A DNA stretch of 64,000 nt from Sandaracinaceae bacterium (GCA_019637095.1 JAHBWG010000021.1:41769-105768); one strand, 5' to 3'; positions 42,537 through 52,340 are shown, numbered from the stretch's first letter. Program-made: numbers and translations. Notes: a model not told the origin generated them from the sequence alone.

Positions 42537-43316
42537 TCAGAACGTGCCGCGCACCCCGGCGTGGCAGCCGGTCGGGCCGCACGAGACAGCCGCGGTGGCC
42601 GACTCGCCGCCGCCCTCGGTGAGGACGAAGGTGAGCACGAGGCCGGTCGCCGCGACGACCGCGCCGCCGATCCAGAGCACGTCGCCGACGAGCGCGAGCG
42701 TCTGCGCGTCCTCGTGCTGGCTGCGCAGCGACGGATCGCACGCGTCGCGCGAGGGGCACATCGCGCCGACGTCTCCGTCGCTGCCGAGCGCGACGCCGCC
42801 GAGGACGAGCCCCGTGACGACGAGCGCGCCCCCCGCGCCGAGGAGGATCGGGCCGACGGGGGAGATCCCGCCGCTCGAGCTCGACGAGCCCACGGGGCGC
42901 TCCGCCGGCGACGGGGACGACGACGCGCGCGCGCGGAGCGTCACCAGGCGGCCGCGCGCCTCGAGGATCTTGCTCTGCGTGTCCTCGTCGCGCGCGATCG
43001 CGTCGTCGACGAACCGCTGGAACGCGTCGATCGCCTCCGCCTCACGGCCCGCGCGCTCGAGCGCGAGCCCGAGGTTGTAGAGGATGAGCGGCGCGGTCGG
43101 GCGCCCCGCGTCGCGCAGCAGCTCGTACGCGCGCCGGTACCCGGTGGCGGCCTCGGGGTAGCGCGCGCCGTGGAAGTCCGCCTCGGCTTGGTCGAAGATC
43201 TGTCGAGCCTCTTCCACCTGTGCGTCCTGCGCCTGCGCGCGCGTCGCGAGCCCGACGACGAAGGTGAGGGCCAGGAGCGCGAGCCAGGGGCCGCGGCGCG
43301 GCAGGCGGGAGGTCAT
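42537..43316 (-). CDS. TPR protein with two membrane helices
   Basis: A 259-residue product with a signal peptide ending TRAQA. Residues 30-125 read as two or three TPR units (QIFDQAEADFHGARYPEAAT, LILYNLGLALERAGREAEAI). A Ser/Pro/Gly-rich stretch (GSSSSSGG) leads to two membrane helices, separated by a Cys-containing loop (MCPSRDACDPSL). This architecture is common in myxobacterial genomes next to kinases and envelope genes and has no assigned role. It is convergent with the outer-membrane protein gene and lies 56 bp downstream of the bactofilin gene on the same strand. Confidence 0.75.
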   Translation of the reverse strand: MTSRLPRRGPWLALLALTFVVGLATRAQAQDAQVEEARQIFDQAEADFHGARYPEAATGYRRAYELLRDAGRPTAPLILYNLGLALERAGREAEAIDAFQRFVDDAIARDEDTQSKILEARGRLVTLRARASSSPSPAERPVGSSSSSGGISPVGPILLGAGGALVVTGLVLGGVALGSDGDVGAMCPSRDACDPSLRSQHEDAQTLALVGDVLWIGGAVVAATGLVLTFVLTEGGGESATAAVSCGPTGCHAGVRGTF

Positions 43317-43372
43317 CACCGGCGATTCTTGGCCGAGCGCGGCGCCCGAGGCAACCCTTCGCGCCGGCGCGC

Positions 43373-43789
43373 TCACTCCGGCGGGACCGGCAGCTCGCTC
43401 GACGCGGTCGAGAGCTCGCCGGACGGAGGAGCCGGCGGCTCGGGCGGGCGCGCCATCGTGCAGCGCCCTTCGAACACGCAGCCCTTGTCGATGTCGATCT
43501 GCGGCGCGGTGATGTCGCCGTGCACCGCGCCCTCCGCGTGGATCTCGATGAGCTGGCGCGCGGTCACGTTCCCGCGCAGCGTCCCGCCGCGGACGATCAA
43601 GGTGCCGACCTCGATCTCCGCGTCGACCTCCGCGCCGTCGCCGAGGATGAGGATCCCCTCCGAGAACACCTTGCCGCGCAGGCGGCCGTCGACGCGGACG
43701 CGCCCCTCGAACGAGAGCGTCCCCTCGAAGGAGGTGCCGCGGCCGAGCAGCGCGTGAATCTCCCCGAGGCCCGTCAGGTCCTGCGCCAT
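43373..43789 (-). CDS. Bactofilin
   Basis: A 138-residue polymer-forming cytoskeletal protein. The repeated hexapeptide-like pattern of a right-handed beta-helix is clear: GEIHALLGRGTSFEGTLSFE, GRVRVDGRLRGKVF, GTLIVRGGTLRGNVTA, IEIHAEGAVHGDITAP. Flanking tails are short and Pro-rich at the C-terminus (PPEPPAPPSG). Bactofilins form filaments without nucleotide; in Myxococcus they act in chromosome placement and cell shape. It is divergent from the trypsin-like protease gene with 59 bp between. Confidence 0.93.
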   Translation of the reverse strand: MAQDLTGLGEIHALLGRGTSFEGTLSFEGRVRVDGRLRGKVFSEGILILGDGAEVDAEIEVGTLIVRGGTLRGNVTARQLIEIHAEGAVHGDITAPQIDIDKGCVFEGRCTMARPPEPPAPPSGELSTASSELPVPPE

Positions 43790-43848
43790 CGCGCCGGAGC
43801 ATTCGCCCCGACCTCGGCAGCGTCAACCGTTCGTGGTAACGAGCACCC

Positions 43849-45693
43849 ATGCGCCGCCTCGGCTTCGTCGCGCTCCCGCTCCTGTCCCTCGCCGGCTGCG
43901 CGCCGCCGATGCCCGACGCCACGGCCACGCCGATCGTCGACGGGACGTTCGAGCCAGCCGAGGAGGCGGTGGTCCTCGTCACCGCGTTCGGCGCGGTCGG
44001 CCTCTGCACCGGGACGCTCATCGCGCCCAACGTCGTGCTCACCGCGAAGCACTGCGTGCAGGCGCCCGGCGTGGATGGCCCGTACCCGGTGAGCGCGCTG
44101 ACCGTCGGCGTCGGCTCGCGCGCGGGCGCGACGCGGGACTATCGCGCAAGGTACGTGGACACGACCCCGGGCGCCTACCAGCAGAGCCCGACCACGGGGC
44201 TCAGCGGCGAGATCTTCGGCGTCGACGTCGCGGTCGTGATCCTGCGCGCGCCGGTCGAGGGCGTGACGCCGATCCCGGTGCGCCGCGATCGGCCCGACGA
44301 TCGGATCGGCCAGCCGTTCACCGCGATCGGCTTCGGCCGGCGCCCCGACGGCGACGCGGGGCTGAAGTATCGGACCGAGGGCGTGCTCGAGTCGCTGACG
44401 GAAGCGGGGATCCTCTTCACGCAGCAGGTGATCTGCTCGGGCGACTCGGGCGGGCCGATGATCCAGGAGACGCCGGAGCGGCGCGTGATCGGGGTCGCGT
44501 CGTTCGGTGAGGCGGGGAACTGCCCGAGCCGCCGCGACGGGTACAACGGCGTGTGGTCGCACCTCGGGCTGATCGACCGCGCGCTCGTCCTGGGCGGCAA
44601 CTGCCTCGGGCTCGACGAGGCGTGCAACTCGCTCGACGACGACTGCGACGGGATCGTCGACGAGGGCTGCGTGCCCTACGGAGGCGCGTGCGCGAGCGAC
44701 GACGAGTGCGCGAACGCGCAGCTGCCCGGGTTCCTCGATCCGCTGGCCTCGCCGGTCGCGTGCGTCGACCTCGGCGCGGGTCGCGTGTGCGCGCGCCCCT
44801 GCGACCCGACGCGACCGCGCGCGAGCTGCGCGGCGCTCGAGGGCCTCGACGGCGCCGGGCCCGCGCTCGACGGACACGTGTGCCGTCGCGACGGGTGCGA
44901 CGGTTTCTGCGTGCCGGGCGCGCCGGGCGCGGCGTCCGATGACGCGAGCTGCGGCGCGGACGCGGAGTGCGCGTCGCTCTACTGCGCGGACCCGGGCGAC
45001 GGGCGCGCGCGCTGCCTCGCGACGTGCCGTCCGGGCCGCGGCGAGTGCCCGCTCGGCGAGGTGTGCGTGGGCGCGGCGGGGAGCTGCGGCGGCTGCGTGA
45101 GCGGCGCGCTCGTCAGCGGCACGCGCAGCCTCGGCGAGCCGTGCGCCACGGACGCGGACTGCGCAGAGCGGTGCGTCGCGGGCGCGTGCGTCGTCGGCTG
45201 CAGCGCGGCCGAGCCGTGCCCCTTCGGGTACGCCTGCGAGGTGGGCGCGTGCGTGCGGCGCCACCTCGGCGGCGCGGGCGACCCGTGCGTCGAGGGCGCG
45301 GACTGCGGGCCGGAGCTCTCGTGCACCACCGACGGGGCGCGGCGCTGGTGCGCGCCGTCGTGCGCGAGCGCGCCGTGTCCCGCGGGGATGGAGTGCGCGG
45401 GCGAGGTGTGCGCGCCCTCGGGGGCGCTCCTCGGCGAGGCGTGCGGCGCGGGGTGCGCGAGCGGCGGCGCCTGTGAGGACGATCGCTGCACGCGCGCGTG
45501 CGGCGCCGGTGAGCCGTGCCCGGTCGGCTTCGACTGCCGCCGCGACGGCGCCGGTCGCGCGCGGTGCTTGCGCCCGGCGACCGGCGGCGGTGGGTGCGCC
45601 GCGAGCGCGGCGCCGAGCCGCGCGGGCGCGTGGGCGCTGCTCGTCGCCGTCGCAGCCGTCGCGCCGATCGGGCGCCGGCGCCGGCGACGCTGA
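43849..45693 (+). CDS. Trypsin-like serine protease with Cys-rich region and MYXO-CTERM-like end
   Basis: A 614-residue secreted protease. The signal has lipobox LAGC. The S1 catalytic triad is H68 (TAKHC), D126 (FGVDVAVV) and S200 (GDSGGP), so it should be active. It is followed by a MopE-like motif (DEACNSLDDDCDGIVDEGC) and about 320 residues of short Cys-rich units (GRGECPLGEVCVGA, GGAGDPCVEGADCGPELSC). The C-terminus has a Gly-Gly-Cys, then a hydrophobic helix (AGAWALLVAVAAVAPIG) and an arginine cluster, the MYXO-CTERM pattern used for surface sorting. The signs of both a lipobox and a sorting tag are unusual together. Confidence 0.88.
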   Translation: MRRLGFVALPLLSLAGCAPPMPDATATPIVDGTFEPAEEAVVLVTAFGAVGLCTGTLIAPNVVLTAKHCVQAPGVDGPYPVSALTVGVGSRAGATRDYRARYVDTTPGAYQQSPTTGLSGEIFGVDVAVVILRAPVEGVTPIPVRRDRPDDRIGQPFTAIGFGRRPDGDAGLKYRTEGVLESLTEAGILFTQQVICSGDSGGPMIQETPERRVIGVASFGEAGNCPSRRDGYNGVWSHLGLIDRALVLGGNCLGLDEACNSLDDDCDGIVDEGCVPYGGACASDDECANAQLPGFLDPLASPVACVDLGAGRVCARPCDPTRPRASCAALEGLDGAGPALDGHVCRRDGCDGFCVPGAPGAASDDASCGADAECASLYCADPGDGRARCLATCRPGRGECPLGEVCVGAAGSCGGCVSGALVSGTRSLGEPCATDADCAERCVAGACVVGCSAAEPCPFGYACEVGACVRRHLGGAGDPCVEGADCGPELSCTTDGARRWCAPSCASAPCPAGMECAGEVCAPSGALLGEACGAGCASGGACEDDRCTRACGAGEPCPVGFDCRRDGAGRARCLRPATGGGGCAASAAPSRAGAWALLVAVAAVAPIGRRRRRR

Positions 45694-45718
45694 GCAAACC
45701 GCGTGGCCACGGTTCTAT

Positions 45719-45741
45719 CCGCACAGTGAGTGCGGTATGAT
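45719..45741 (+). promoter_or_regulatory. Hairpin CCGCAC/GTGCGG followed by TATGAT
   Basis: A perfect six-base stem with five-base loop (45719-45735) directly precedes TATGAT, a good -10 match, with a weak TTCTAT -35 candidate 17 bases earlier. The hairpin may instead end the protease transcript. A GGGAG site follows 9 bases before the next ATG. Confidence 0.35.
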
Positions 45742-45771
45742 CCAGCTCTACTTTCTCGGGAGTGTTGGGTC

Positions 45772-47460
45772 ATGACGAATCGCTCGCTCTGGTGCTGTGC
45801 CGTCGCCGTCGCGCTCGTCACGTTCGGCTGTGACGGTGGCTCGGGGACCGACGCCGGCTCACCGCCGATCGATTCGGGCGAGACGCCGATGGACGCCGGC
45901 GGGGGCGGGATGGACGCGGGAGGCCCGCCGCCGGTGGACTGCACCGCGCCCGCCGGGGACGACATCTGGACGCCGCCCGACGACCTCCCGGCGTTCGGGC
46001 CGGCCGAGCGCGGGCGCATCGTGCGGTGCGGCGCGACCGATCCGGTGGACGCGGCGACCGCCGACGCGCGCGCGCGCATGCCGTTCAACCGCGAGGCGGG
46101 TAGCCCCGGCACCTACGACGGGCCCACGCTCACGCACGGCGCCGATCGCACCTTCGTCCTCTACCGCTCCGAGCGGCGCAACGGCGAGGGCGGGCTCTCG
46201 AGCGGCGTCTTGTACCTCCCGTCCTCCGGCGAGACGAACCTGCCGCTCATCGTGCACGTCTCCGGGACCACTGGCCTCGCCGACGCCTGCGCTCCGTCGC
46301 GCGGGCGGTTCTCGGATCTCGAGCGGACGCTCTACGTGCTGATCGGCTCGGGGCACGCGGTGTTCGTGCCCGACCTCATCGGGCTCGGGACGCCGGGGAC
46401 CCTCGCGTACCTCGAGGCGGCCGAGGCCGCGCACGCGACGCTCGACGGCGCGCGCGCCGCGCTCGCGGCCGCGCCGGCGGGGCGCCTGAGCGGGCAGGTC
46501 CTGATCAGCGGGCACAGCGCGGGAGGGCACGCGGCGCTCGTCGCGCAGGCGCTGCAGCGGACGTACGCGCCCGAGCTGAACCTCATCGGCGTGAGCGCGC
46601 TCGCGGGCGTGTGGTTCGACACCGCGGTGTTCGGGGAGCTGATGACGGTGCCGAGCTACTCGACCGGCGGCGACAACGGCTGGAACGTGGTGTACGGCGC
46701 GATGTACTTCGTCGGGCACACCGCCGCGTACGACGGCGAGGCTCGCGCGTACGACCCGATCCACCCGGAGCGCCGCACCGCGGTCCGCGACGCCTTCCAG
46801 AGCTACTGCCTCGTGCCGGCCGTCGAGGGCGGCATGGACCTGCGCCAGGCCATCGCGGCGACGGCGTCGAACGTCAGCGAGCTCTTCGATCCCGGCTTCT
46901 GGATGCCCTTCTCGTCGCGCATCTGGTGTGACGCCGGCATCGAGGAGCGCTGCCCCGAGCTCGTCGCCCGTTGGATCGAGCGCTTCGCCGCGGACCGCCC
47001 GCCCCTCGACCCCGAGGGCGCGCCGATCTGGTTCCACCAAGGCGAGCTCGACTCGCGCTCGACCGTGGACTCGATGCGGTGCCCGATCGCCGAGGCGGTG
47101 TACCGCGGCGTGGACGCGAACGTCTGCTACTACACGGGCGTCGAGCACGGTCCGATCGCCGGTACGGCGGCCCCGTGGCTCGTGAGCTGGGCGAGCGCGC
47201 TCGCGGCGGGCTCGGCGGCGCCGCCGTGTCTAGACGACGCGGCGTGGCCGACGGTCAGCCCCGCGGCCTGCGGTCTCGCGCCGCCGATGGACGGCGGCGT
47301 CCCGCCGAGCGACGCGGGCACGCCGACGGACGCGGGCACGCCGACGGACGCGGGCACGCCGATGGACGCAGGCGTCGACGCGGGCGCGAGCGACGCCGGG
47401 GACACCGACGCCGGGGACCCCGACGCCGGGGACACCGACGCGGGCGACGACGCCGGCTGA
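45772..47460 (+). CDS. Alpha/beta-hydrolase lipoprotein with Asp/Ala/Gly-rich ends
   Basis: A 562-residue secreted hydrolase. The signal peptide ends at lipobox VTFGC, then an Asp/Gly-rich spacer. The core has nucleophile S249 in ISGHSAGGHAAL, a likely acid in FHQGELDSRS and His in GVEHGPIAG, as in lipases and prolyl-oligopeptidase-like enzymes. Residues about 505-562 are a run of DAGTPTDAGTP and DAGDTDAGD units from short direct DNA repeats (about 47310-47458). Substrate is unknown; ester or amide hydrolysis at the surface fits. The low-complexity tail may act as a flexible or calcium-binding arm, but this is inference. Confidence 0.82.
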   Translation: MTNRSLWCCAVAVALVTFGCDGGSGTDAGSPPIDSGETPMDAGGGGMDAGGPPPVDCTAPAGDDIWTPPDDLPAFGPAERGRIVRCGATDPVDAATADARARMPFNREAGSPGTYDGPTLTHGADRTFVLYRSERRNGEGGLSSGVLYLPSSGETNLPLIVHVSGTTGLADACAPSRGRFSDLERTLYVLIGSGHAVFVPDLIGLGTPGTLAYLEAAEAAHATLDGARAALAAAPAGRLSGQVLISGHSAGGHAALVAQALQRTYAPELNLIGVSALAGVWFDTAVFGELMTVPSYSTGGDNGWNVVYGAMYFVGHTAAYDGEARAYDPIHPERRTAVRDAFQSYCLVPAVEGGMDLRQAIAATASNVSELFDPGFWMPFSSRIWCDAGIEERCPELVARWIERFAADRPPLDPEGAPIWFHQGELDSRSTVDSMRCPIAEAVYRGVDANVCYYTGVEHGPIAGTAAPWLVSWASALAAGSAAPPCLDDAAWPTVSPAACGLAPPMDGGVPPSDAGTPTDAGTPTDAGTPMDAGVDAGASDAGDTDAGDPDAGDTDAGDDAG

Positions 47461-47468
47461 CGAACCGC

Positions 47469-49706
47469 TCAAGTCTGGTGGCTGATCATCAGCGTCGCCG
47501 CCTCGGTGCGCGCTGCGATCTGCACCGCGACGCGGCCGAGCGAGCGCCGGCCGCGCTGCTGCGGCAGGCCCAGGACGATCAGATCCTTCGGGCCAGCCAT
47601 CGACGCGACCGTCCCGACGACGTCGTCCGAGCAGACGACCACCGCCTCCGGGCGGCCGCGCGTCTCCTCGGCGGCGAACGTCATCAGGGCCTCCTGCGCG
47701 CGCGCGCGCTCCGCTTCGCTCGTGCCGGCCGGCATGATGCGGACGAAGCAGTGGGTGCGGCTCGCCGACCCGCGGGCGAGGCTGCCGAGCAGCCGCGCCC
47801 GCAACGTGTCGTGCTTGCCGCGGCCGCCCACCGGGACGATCACGCGCTCGACCTCGGTCGGCGACCAGCCGTGCGGCGCGCACAGGACCACCACGTCGCT
47901 CGTGACCTCGTTCACGAGCCGCTCGAGCGGCGCCACCGCGGCCTCGTCGCCGGCGGATGGGAGGCCCACGAGCAGGCTCTCGCAGCGGCGGCTCCGTGCC
48001 ACGCGCGCGATCTCCTTCCAGGGGTCGGACGCGATGGAGATCAGGATCTCGGGCGCGTGCCCGCGGCTGAGCGAGCGGTCGAGCGACTCGCGCACGATCG
48101 TCTGTACGTCGGCCAGCATCGCGGACGTGTCGGGCGCGGCGCCGTCGGTGCGCGCGGGCGTGCGCAGCACCGTCAAGAGCACGACCTCCCCGACGATCGG
48201 CGGCGCGAGCGCGTTGCCGAGCGCGGCGAGGCCCGCCGCGCTCTTCGGGTTCGCCACCGGCACGAGCACCAGCGGCGTGCGGCCCCGCAGCGCGACCAGG
48301 CCGGGATCGGCTGCCTCGCTGAAGGCGTCGACGGCGACCGCGCGATCCGCGAAGAGGCCGAAGTAGAGGATGACGCCGAGGCCGAGCCACACGGCGGCGA
48401 TCGCGCCGGCGGACGGCACCGAGACGGCCTGGAAGACCGCGAGCGCGGCGCACGAGACGCCGCCCACGACCTGCACCAGCGGGAAGAGCGGCGTGCGGAA
48501 CGGGCCTGGCGTCGTCGCGCGCCGCCGCGCGAGGAAGCTCGTCCAGTGCACGAGCGCGAACGAGACGAGGAAGATCAGGCTCGCGGCCGCGCCGGCCGCG
48601 GCGGTGTCCGGCACGATGAGCACGATCACCGCGACGGCGAGCGCGCCCGCGTAGATCGCCATGATCGGCGTGTTGCGCTTCGCGTGGCGGCGCAGCAGCA
48701 CGCGCGGCAGCGTGCGATCTCCCGCCATGCGCAGCGCGACGCGGCTCGCCGCGAAGAGGTTGGCGGAGAGCGCCGAGAGCGTCGACAGGATCGCCGCGCC
48801 CGCCACCATCCAGTAGCCGGCCGGGCCCGCGAAGCGGCGGGCCGCGTCGGCCATCACCGTCGCCGGGCTCTCGACGCTGACCTCCGCGATCCCGCGCCCC
48901 GCGGGGACCCCGACGCTCGTCACCACGAACAGCAGCGGGAGGTACACCACGAGGCCGATGCCGATCGAGATCAGCATCGCGCGCGGGATCGTGCGCTCGG
49001 GCTGCTTCACTTCGCCGCCGACCGCGGCGATCAGATCGAAGCCCTGGATCGCGATGAACGTGAAGCCCATCGCCGAGACGACGCCGCCCGCCCCGTGCGT
49101 GAAGAACGGGGTGTGGGTCGCGGCGACCGTCCCGCTCGGCGCGCGCAGCAGCGCCCAGAGGCCGAGCACGATGAGGATGGCGAACAGGACGATCTTGCCG
49201 ACCGTCTCCCACTGGCCGCCCCCCGACGCGCTGCGGATGAGCGAGAGCGTGTACGCGGCGATCGCGAGGATGCCGACGAACCGCAGCGACGCGGTCTCCG
49301 AGAGCCAAGGGGGCGGCGCGTCGCCGGTGAGCCGCCAGAGGTCGCGCACCGCGGCGAGCCCGTACTCCGCGAAGCCGAGCGCGTAGAGCACGGCCGCGAC
49401 GAGGTACGCGAACCAGAGCACCCAGCCGACGCCGAACGCCGAGCGGACGGTGAGGACCTTCTTGGCGAAGGTGTAGGCGCCGCCCGACTCGGGGAACGCG
49501 GCGGACATCTCCGCGAAGCTGAGCGCGGTGAGGATCGCGATGACGCCGTTGAGGGCGAACGCCACGATCGTGCTCGGCCCGGCGGCCGCCAAGCCCACGC
49601 CCGCGAGCACGAGGATGCCGCCGCCGACGATCGCGCCGACGCCGACGCCGACGGCGGCGCGCAGCCCGAGGATCCGTTCCGTCGTCTCGGAACCACCCGA
49701 CGACAT
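47469..49706 (-). CDS. APC-family amino acid permease with C-terminal universal stress domains
   Basis: A 745-residue inner-membrane transporter. About 12 helices cover residues 10-445. Characteristic APC blocks are GVGVGAIVGGGILVLAGVGL (helix 1), SFAEMSAAFPESGGAYTFAK and FTFIAIQGFDLIAAVGGEVK. Beyond them lie two domains with universal stress protein (UspA) features: LVLVPVANPKSAAGLAALGN near 465 and RVIVPVGGRGKHD near 605, ending ARTEAATLMISHQT. APC-USP fusions are known in bacteria; nucleotide binding by the Usp part probably gates transport. Amino acids or polyamines are the expected substrates. It is convergent with the hydrolase lipoprotein gene. Confidence 0.9.
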   Translation of the reverse strand: MSSGGSETTERILGLRAAVGVGVGAIVGGGILVLAGVGLAAAGPSTIVAFALNGVIAILTALSFAEMSAAFPESGGAYTFAKKVLTVRSAFGVGWVLWFAYLVAAVLYALGFAEYGLAAVRDLWRLTGDAPPPWLSETASLRFVGILAIAAYTLSLIRSASGGGQWETVGKIVLFAILIVLGLWALLRAPSGTVAATHTPFFTHGAGGVVSAMGFTFIAIQGFDLIAAVGGEVKQPERTIPRAMLISIGIGLVVYLPLLFVVTSVGVPAGRGIAEVSVESPATVMADAARRFAGPAGYWMVAGAAILSTLSALSANLFAASRVALRMAGDRTLPRVLLRRHAKRNTPIMAIYAGALAVAVIVLIVPDTAAAGAAASLIFLVSFALVHWTSFLARRRATTPGPFRTPLFPLVQVVGGVSCAALAVFQAVSVPSAGAIAAVWLGLGVILYFGLFADRAVAVDAFSEAADPGLVALRGRTPLVLVPVANPKSAAGLAALGNALAPPIVGEVVLLTVLRTPARTDGAAPDTSAMLADVQTIVRESLDRSLSRGHAPEILISIASDPWKEIARVARSRRCESLLVGLPSAGDEAAVAPLERLVNEVTSDVVVLCAPHGWSPTEVERVIVPVGGRGKHDTLRARLLGSLARGSASRTHCFVRIMPAGTSEAERARAQEALMTFAAEETRGRPEAVVVCSDDVVGTVASMAGPKDLIVLGLPQQRGRRSLGRVAVQIAARTEAATLMISHQT

Positions 49707-49830
49707 GCCGCGCGGAGCTTACCTCGGCGCCCGCGCGGGCGGCGCCGATTCTGATGTCGTGCGGCCCACGACGACGAGAGGGAGCCGCCCGGCGCGCGGA
49801 CGGCTCCCTCCGGCGTGGCTCGGGCCGCGA

Positions 49831-52221
49831 TCAGCGCAGGGCGACGGGGAAGGTGATCCCCGGCGCCGGGATCGGCGTGGCGCTGCGCTGGTTGGCGAGG
49901 CCGAGGAAGCCGCTCGAGCCGCCGATCGGCGTCGAGCCCGCGCAGCTCACCCCGCCGTCGGCGTGGAGCGCGCAACAGAAGTTCCACCCGCAGCCCATCT
50001 CGACGATGTTGCCCATCGCGGCGACGGCCTCGTTGCGCGCGCGCAGGTACTCGGTCGGCGCGGTCACCGCGCGCGTGTTCGCGTCGTCGTGTCCGGTCTG
50101 TCCGAACTCGTTCGCGCCCCAGCACTGCCCGCTGCCGTTCTGGAGCGCGACGCACACCGAGTCGAACGTCCTCCCGACGCTCGCGACGCCGCGCAGGTTG
50201 CGGATCGCGACCGGGGTCGGCGAGCGGGCCTCGCGGCCGGTCTGGCCGTTGGCCAGCTGCCCGTCGTTGCCGTAGCCCCAGCAGGAGAGCGAGCGGTTGC
50301 GGCGCAGCGCGCAGAAGTGGAATCTGCCGCCGCCGATCGCGACCGCGTCGCGCAGGCCGCTCACCTCGACCGGCGCCTCGCTCCGGTTCGTCTCGCCGTT
50401 GCCGAGCTGGCCGTAGCTGCCCGAGCCCCAGCAGTGCACCGTGCCGCTCCGCGCGCGCGCACACGCCGCGCCGATGCCGACGACGACCTCCTCGATGTCC
50501 GCGAGGCCGGCGATCCGGGTGGGCGTCAGCTCCGCTTGCGCCATGCGACCCAACACCGCGCCGACGGTGCTCACGCCGCCGTCCTCGTGCACCACCGCGA
50601 GCGTCATCGTGTCGGCCGAGCCGCCGACGGAGATCGCGCGCGCGTCCTCGATGCCCGCGATGGGCAGCGGCAGGCTCGACTCCACGCGCGACGTGAGCTG
50701 GCCCCAGCACGCGACGGTGCCGTTGCGCCGCAGGGCGCAGGTGCGCGCCAGCCCCGTCGAGACGTCCACCGCGTCCTCGATCCCCGCCGCCGCGAGCGCC
50801 GCGTCCGACGGGTTCGCGCGCGTCGAGCCGTGGCCCAGGTCCCCGCCTCTCCCGACGCCGAAGCAGTAGACGCGTCCGTCGCGCACGCCGCACGCGGTGT
50901 GGCTGCCGACCTCGAAGGCCGTGCGCGCCGGGATCCCCTCCTCCGCGGCCGGGAAGGTCGCCGCCACGCTCGCCGGCGCGCTGAGCGCGTCGACGTCGGG
51001 CACGACCGCCTGCGCCGTGTGGAGCGAGTTGGGCTCGCCGTTGCCGAAGCGCCCGCTGGCCGCGGTGCCCCAGCACCAGAGCTGGCGCTGCGCGTTCAGC
51101 GCGCACGCCGCGCCGCTCGTCCCGGACGACGCGGTGGTGAAGCGCAGCGCGCCGGTGACGCCGGTGACGGCGGTCGGCGTGGTGACCTTCTCCTCCTGCG
51201 AGCCCACGCCCAGGAGCTGCGCGGTGTAGTTGTTGTAGCCCCAGCAGTGGACCGCGCCGCCGCCGACGAGCGCGCACGTGCGGCTCTCGCCGAGCGCGAG
51301 CTGCGTCGCGCCGGTCAGCCCCGCGACCGGCGCCGGCACGACCACGTCGCCTTCGCCCGCGCCGCTCTGTCCGTAGCGGTTCTGGCCCCAGCACGTGACG
51401 CTCGCGCCCGTGATCGCGCAGCTGTGGTTGCCCCCGGCGGCGACCTGCGTCGCGCCCGCCACGCCCTGCGCCACGACCGGGACGTTGCTGTCGCGCGGGC
51501 GATCGCCGCCCTGTCCGAGCTGACCCGAGCTGCCCGCGCCCCAGCACGTCACGGTGCCGTCGTTCTTGCGGGCGCACGCGTGCGCCCGGCCCGCGCTCAC
51601 CTCGGCCGCGTCGGTGAGGCCGGTGACGGCGACGGGGCTGCTGCTCGCGTTGGTCGCGCCGTTGCCGAGCCGCCCGTTCGCGCCGTCACCCCAGCAGCTC
51701 ACCGCGCCGCTCGCGCGCCGCGCGCACGAGAACGAGTTGCCGAGCGCGAGCTGCGTCGCGTCGTTCAGGCCCTGCACCTCGACCGGCACGTGCGTCACGT
51801 TCTGGTGTCCGGCGCCGAGCTCACCCGCGCCGTTCTGGCCCCAGCACGACACGCCCCGCGCGGTGATCGCGCAGGTGTGGCCCGCGCCGCAGGCGATCTG
51901 CGTCGCGCCGGAGAGGCCCGCCACCGGGACCCAGCTCCAGCGCGTCTGCGCGGTGCCGTCGCCGAGCTCGCCGTCGAGGTTGAGCCCGGTGCAGAAGACC
52001 TCGCCCGTCGAGCGCATCACGCAGGTGTGCCAGTGGCCCATGCAGACCTGCGGGACCACCGGGGGCGCCGCCGGCGCGGCCGGCTCCGTCGCGCCCGCCG
52101 CGCCCGTCGCGCCCGCCGCGCCGCTCGTCTCGCCGCCGCCCGCCAGCGTCGCCTCTTCCTCACCGCCACAACCCCACGCCATGGCCAGCGCCAGCGCGAC
52201 GATCGTCGATCGAAACCGCAT
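49831..52221 (-). CDS. RCC1-like lipoprotein with fourteen blades
   Basis: A 796-residue protein with lipobox AMAWGC and an Ala/Gly/Pro-rich spacer (GAAGATGAAGATEPAAP). I count fourteen RCC1-type blades, for example GHTCAITARGVSCWGQN and HACARKNDGTVTCWG; blade ten (VVHEDGGVSTVG) lacks the cysteines. Fourteen equals two complete seven-blade propellers, twice the count of the other two RCC1 lipoproteins in this window. The ATG has a strong ribosome binding site, GGGAGG, 4 bases upstream. Function unknown; a large surface adhesin or receptor is plausible. Confidence 0.88.
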   Translation of the reverse strand: MRFRSTIVALALAMAWGCGGEEEATLAGGGETSGAAGATGAAGATEPAAPAAPPVVPQVCMGHWHTCVMRSTGEVFCTGLNLDGELGDGTAQTRWSWVPVAGLSGATQIACGAGHTCAITARGVSCWGQNGAGELGAGHQNVTHVPVEVQGLNDATQLALGNSFSCARRASGAVSCWGDGANGRLGNGATNASSSPVAVTGLTDAAEVSAGRAHACARKNDGTVTCWGAGSSGQLGQGGDRPRDSNVPVVAQGVAGATQVAAGGNHSCAITGASVTCWGQNRYGQSGAGEGDVVVPAPVAGLTGATQLALGESRTCALVGGGAVHCWGYNNYTAQLLGVGSQEEKVTTPTAVTGVTGALRFTTASSGTSGAACALNAQRQLWCWGTAASGRFGNGEPNSLHTAQAVVPDVDALSAPASVAATFPAAEEGIPARTAFEVGSHTACGVRDGRVYCFGVGRGGDLGHGSTRANPSDAALAAAGIEDAVDVSTGLARTCALRRNGTVACWGQLTSRVESSLPLPIAGIEDARAISVGGSADTMTLAVVHEDGGVSTVGAVLGRMAQAELTPTRIAGLADIEEVVVGIGAACARARSGTVHCWGSGSYGQLGNGETNRSEAPVEVSGLRDAVAIGGGRFHFCALRRNRSLSCWGYGNDGQLANGQTGREARSPTPVAIRNLRGVASVGRTFDSVCVALQNGSGQCWGANEFGQTGHDDANTRAVTAPTEYLRARNEAVAAMGNIVEMGCGWNFCCALHADGGVSCAGSTPIGGSSGFLGLANQRSATPIPAPGITFPVALR

Positions 52222-52297
52222 CGTGCCTCCCTTGCTCCGAGTGCTGCGGGGCTCCCGCGCGCGCCCATCCTCTCCGCTTCGGCGGCGAACCGCAGCG

Positions 52298-52316
52298 AAA
52301 AAATCCGCGACTCGCG
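52298..52316 (-). terminator. Weak intrinsic terminator after the SLT-LytM gene
   Basis: On the minus strand CGCG-AGT-CGCG is followed two bases later by six T. It lies 25 bp after the stop of the peptidase gene. The stem is short, so confidence is limited. Confidence 0.35.
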
Positions 52317-52340
52317 AACGCCCTCCGCGGGCCTCCTCGA

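Noticed and set aside
47310..47458. Second set of short direct repeats
   Set aside because: They encode the Asp-Ala-Gly tail of the hydrolase lipoprotein. No mobile element, CRISPR or integrase was seen anywhere in the window.
46971..49754. A 927-codon plus-strand open frame across the permease gene
   Set aside because: The translation is His/Arg/Asp-rich shadow; the minus strand has a clear APC-USP protein.
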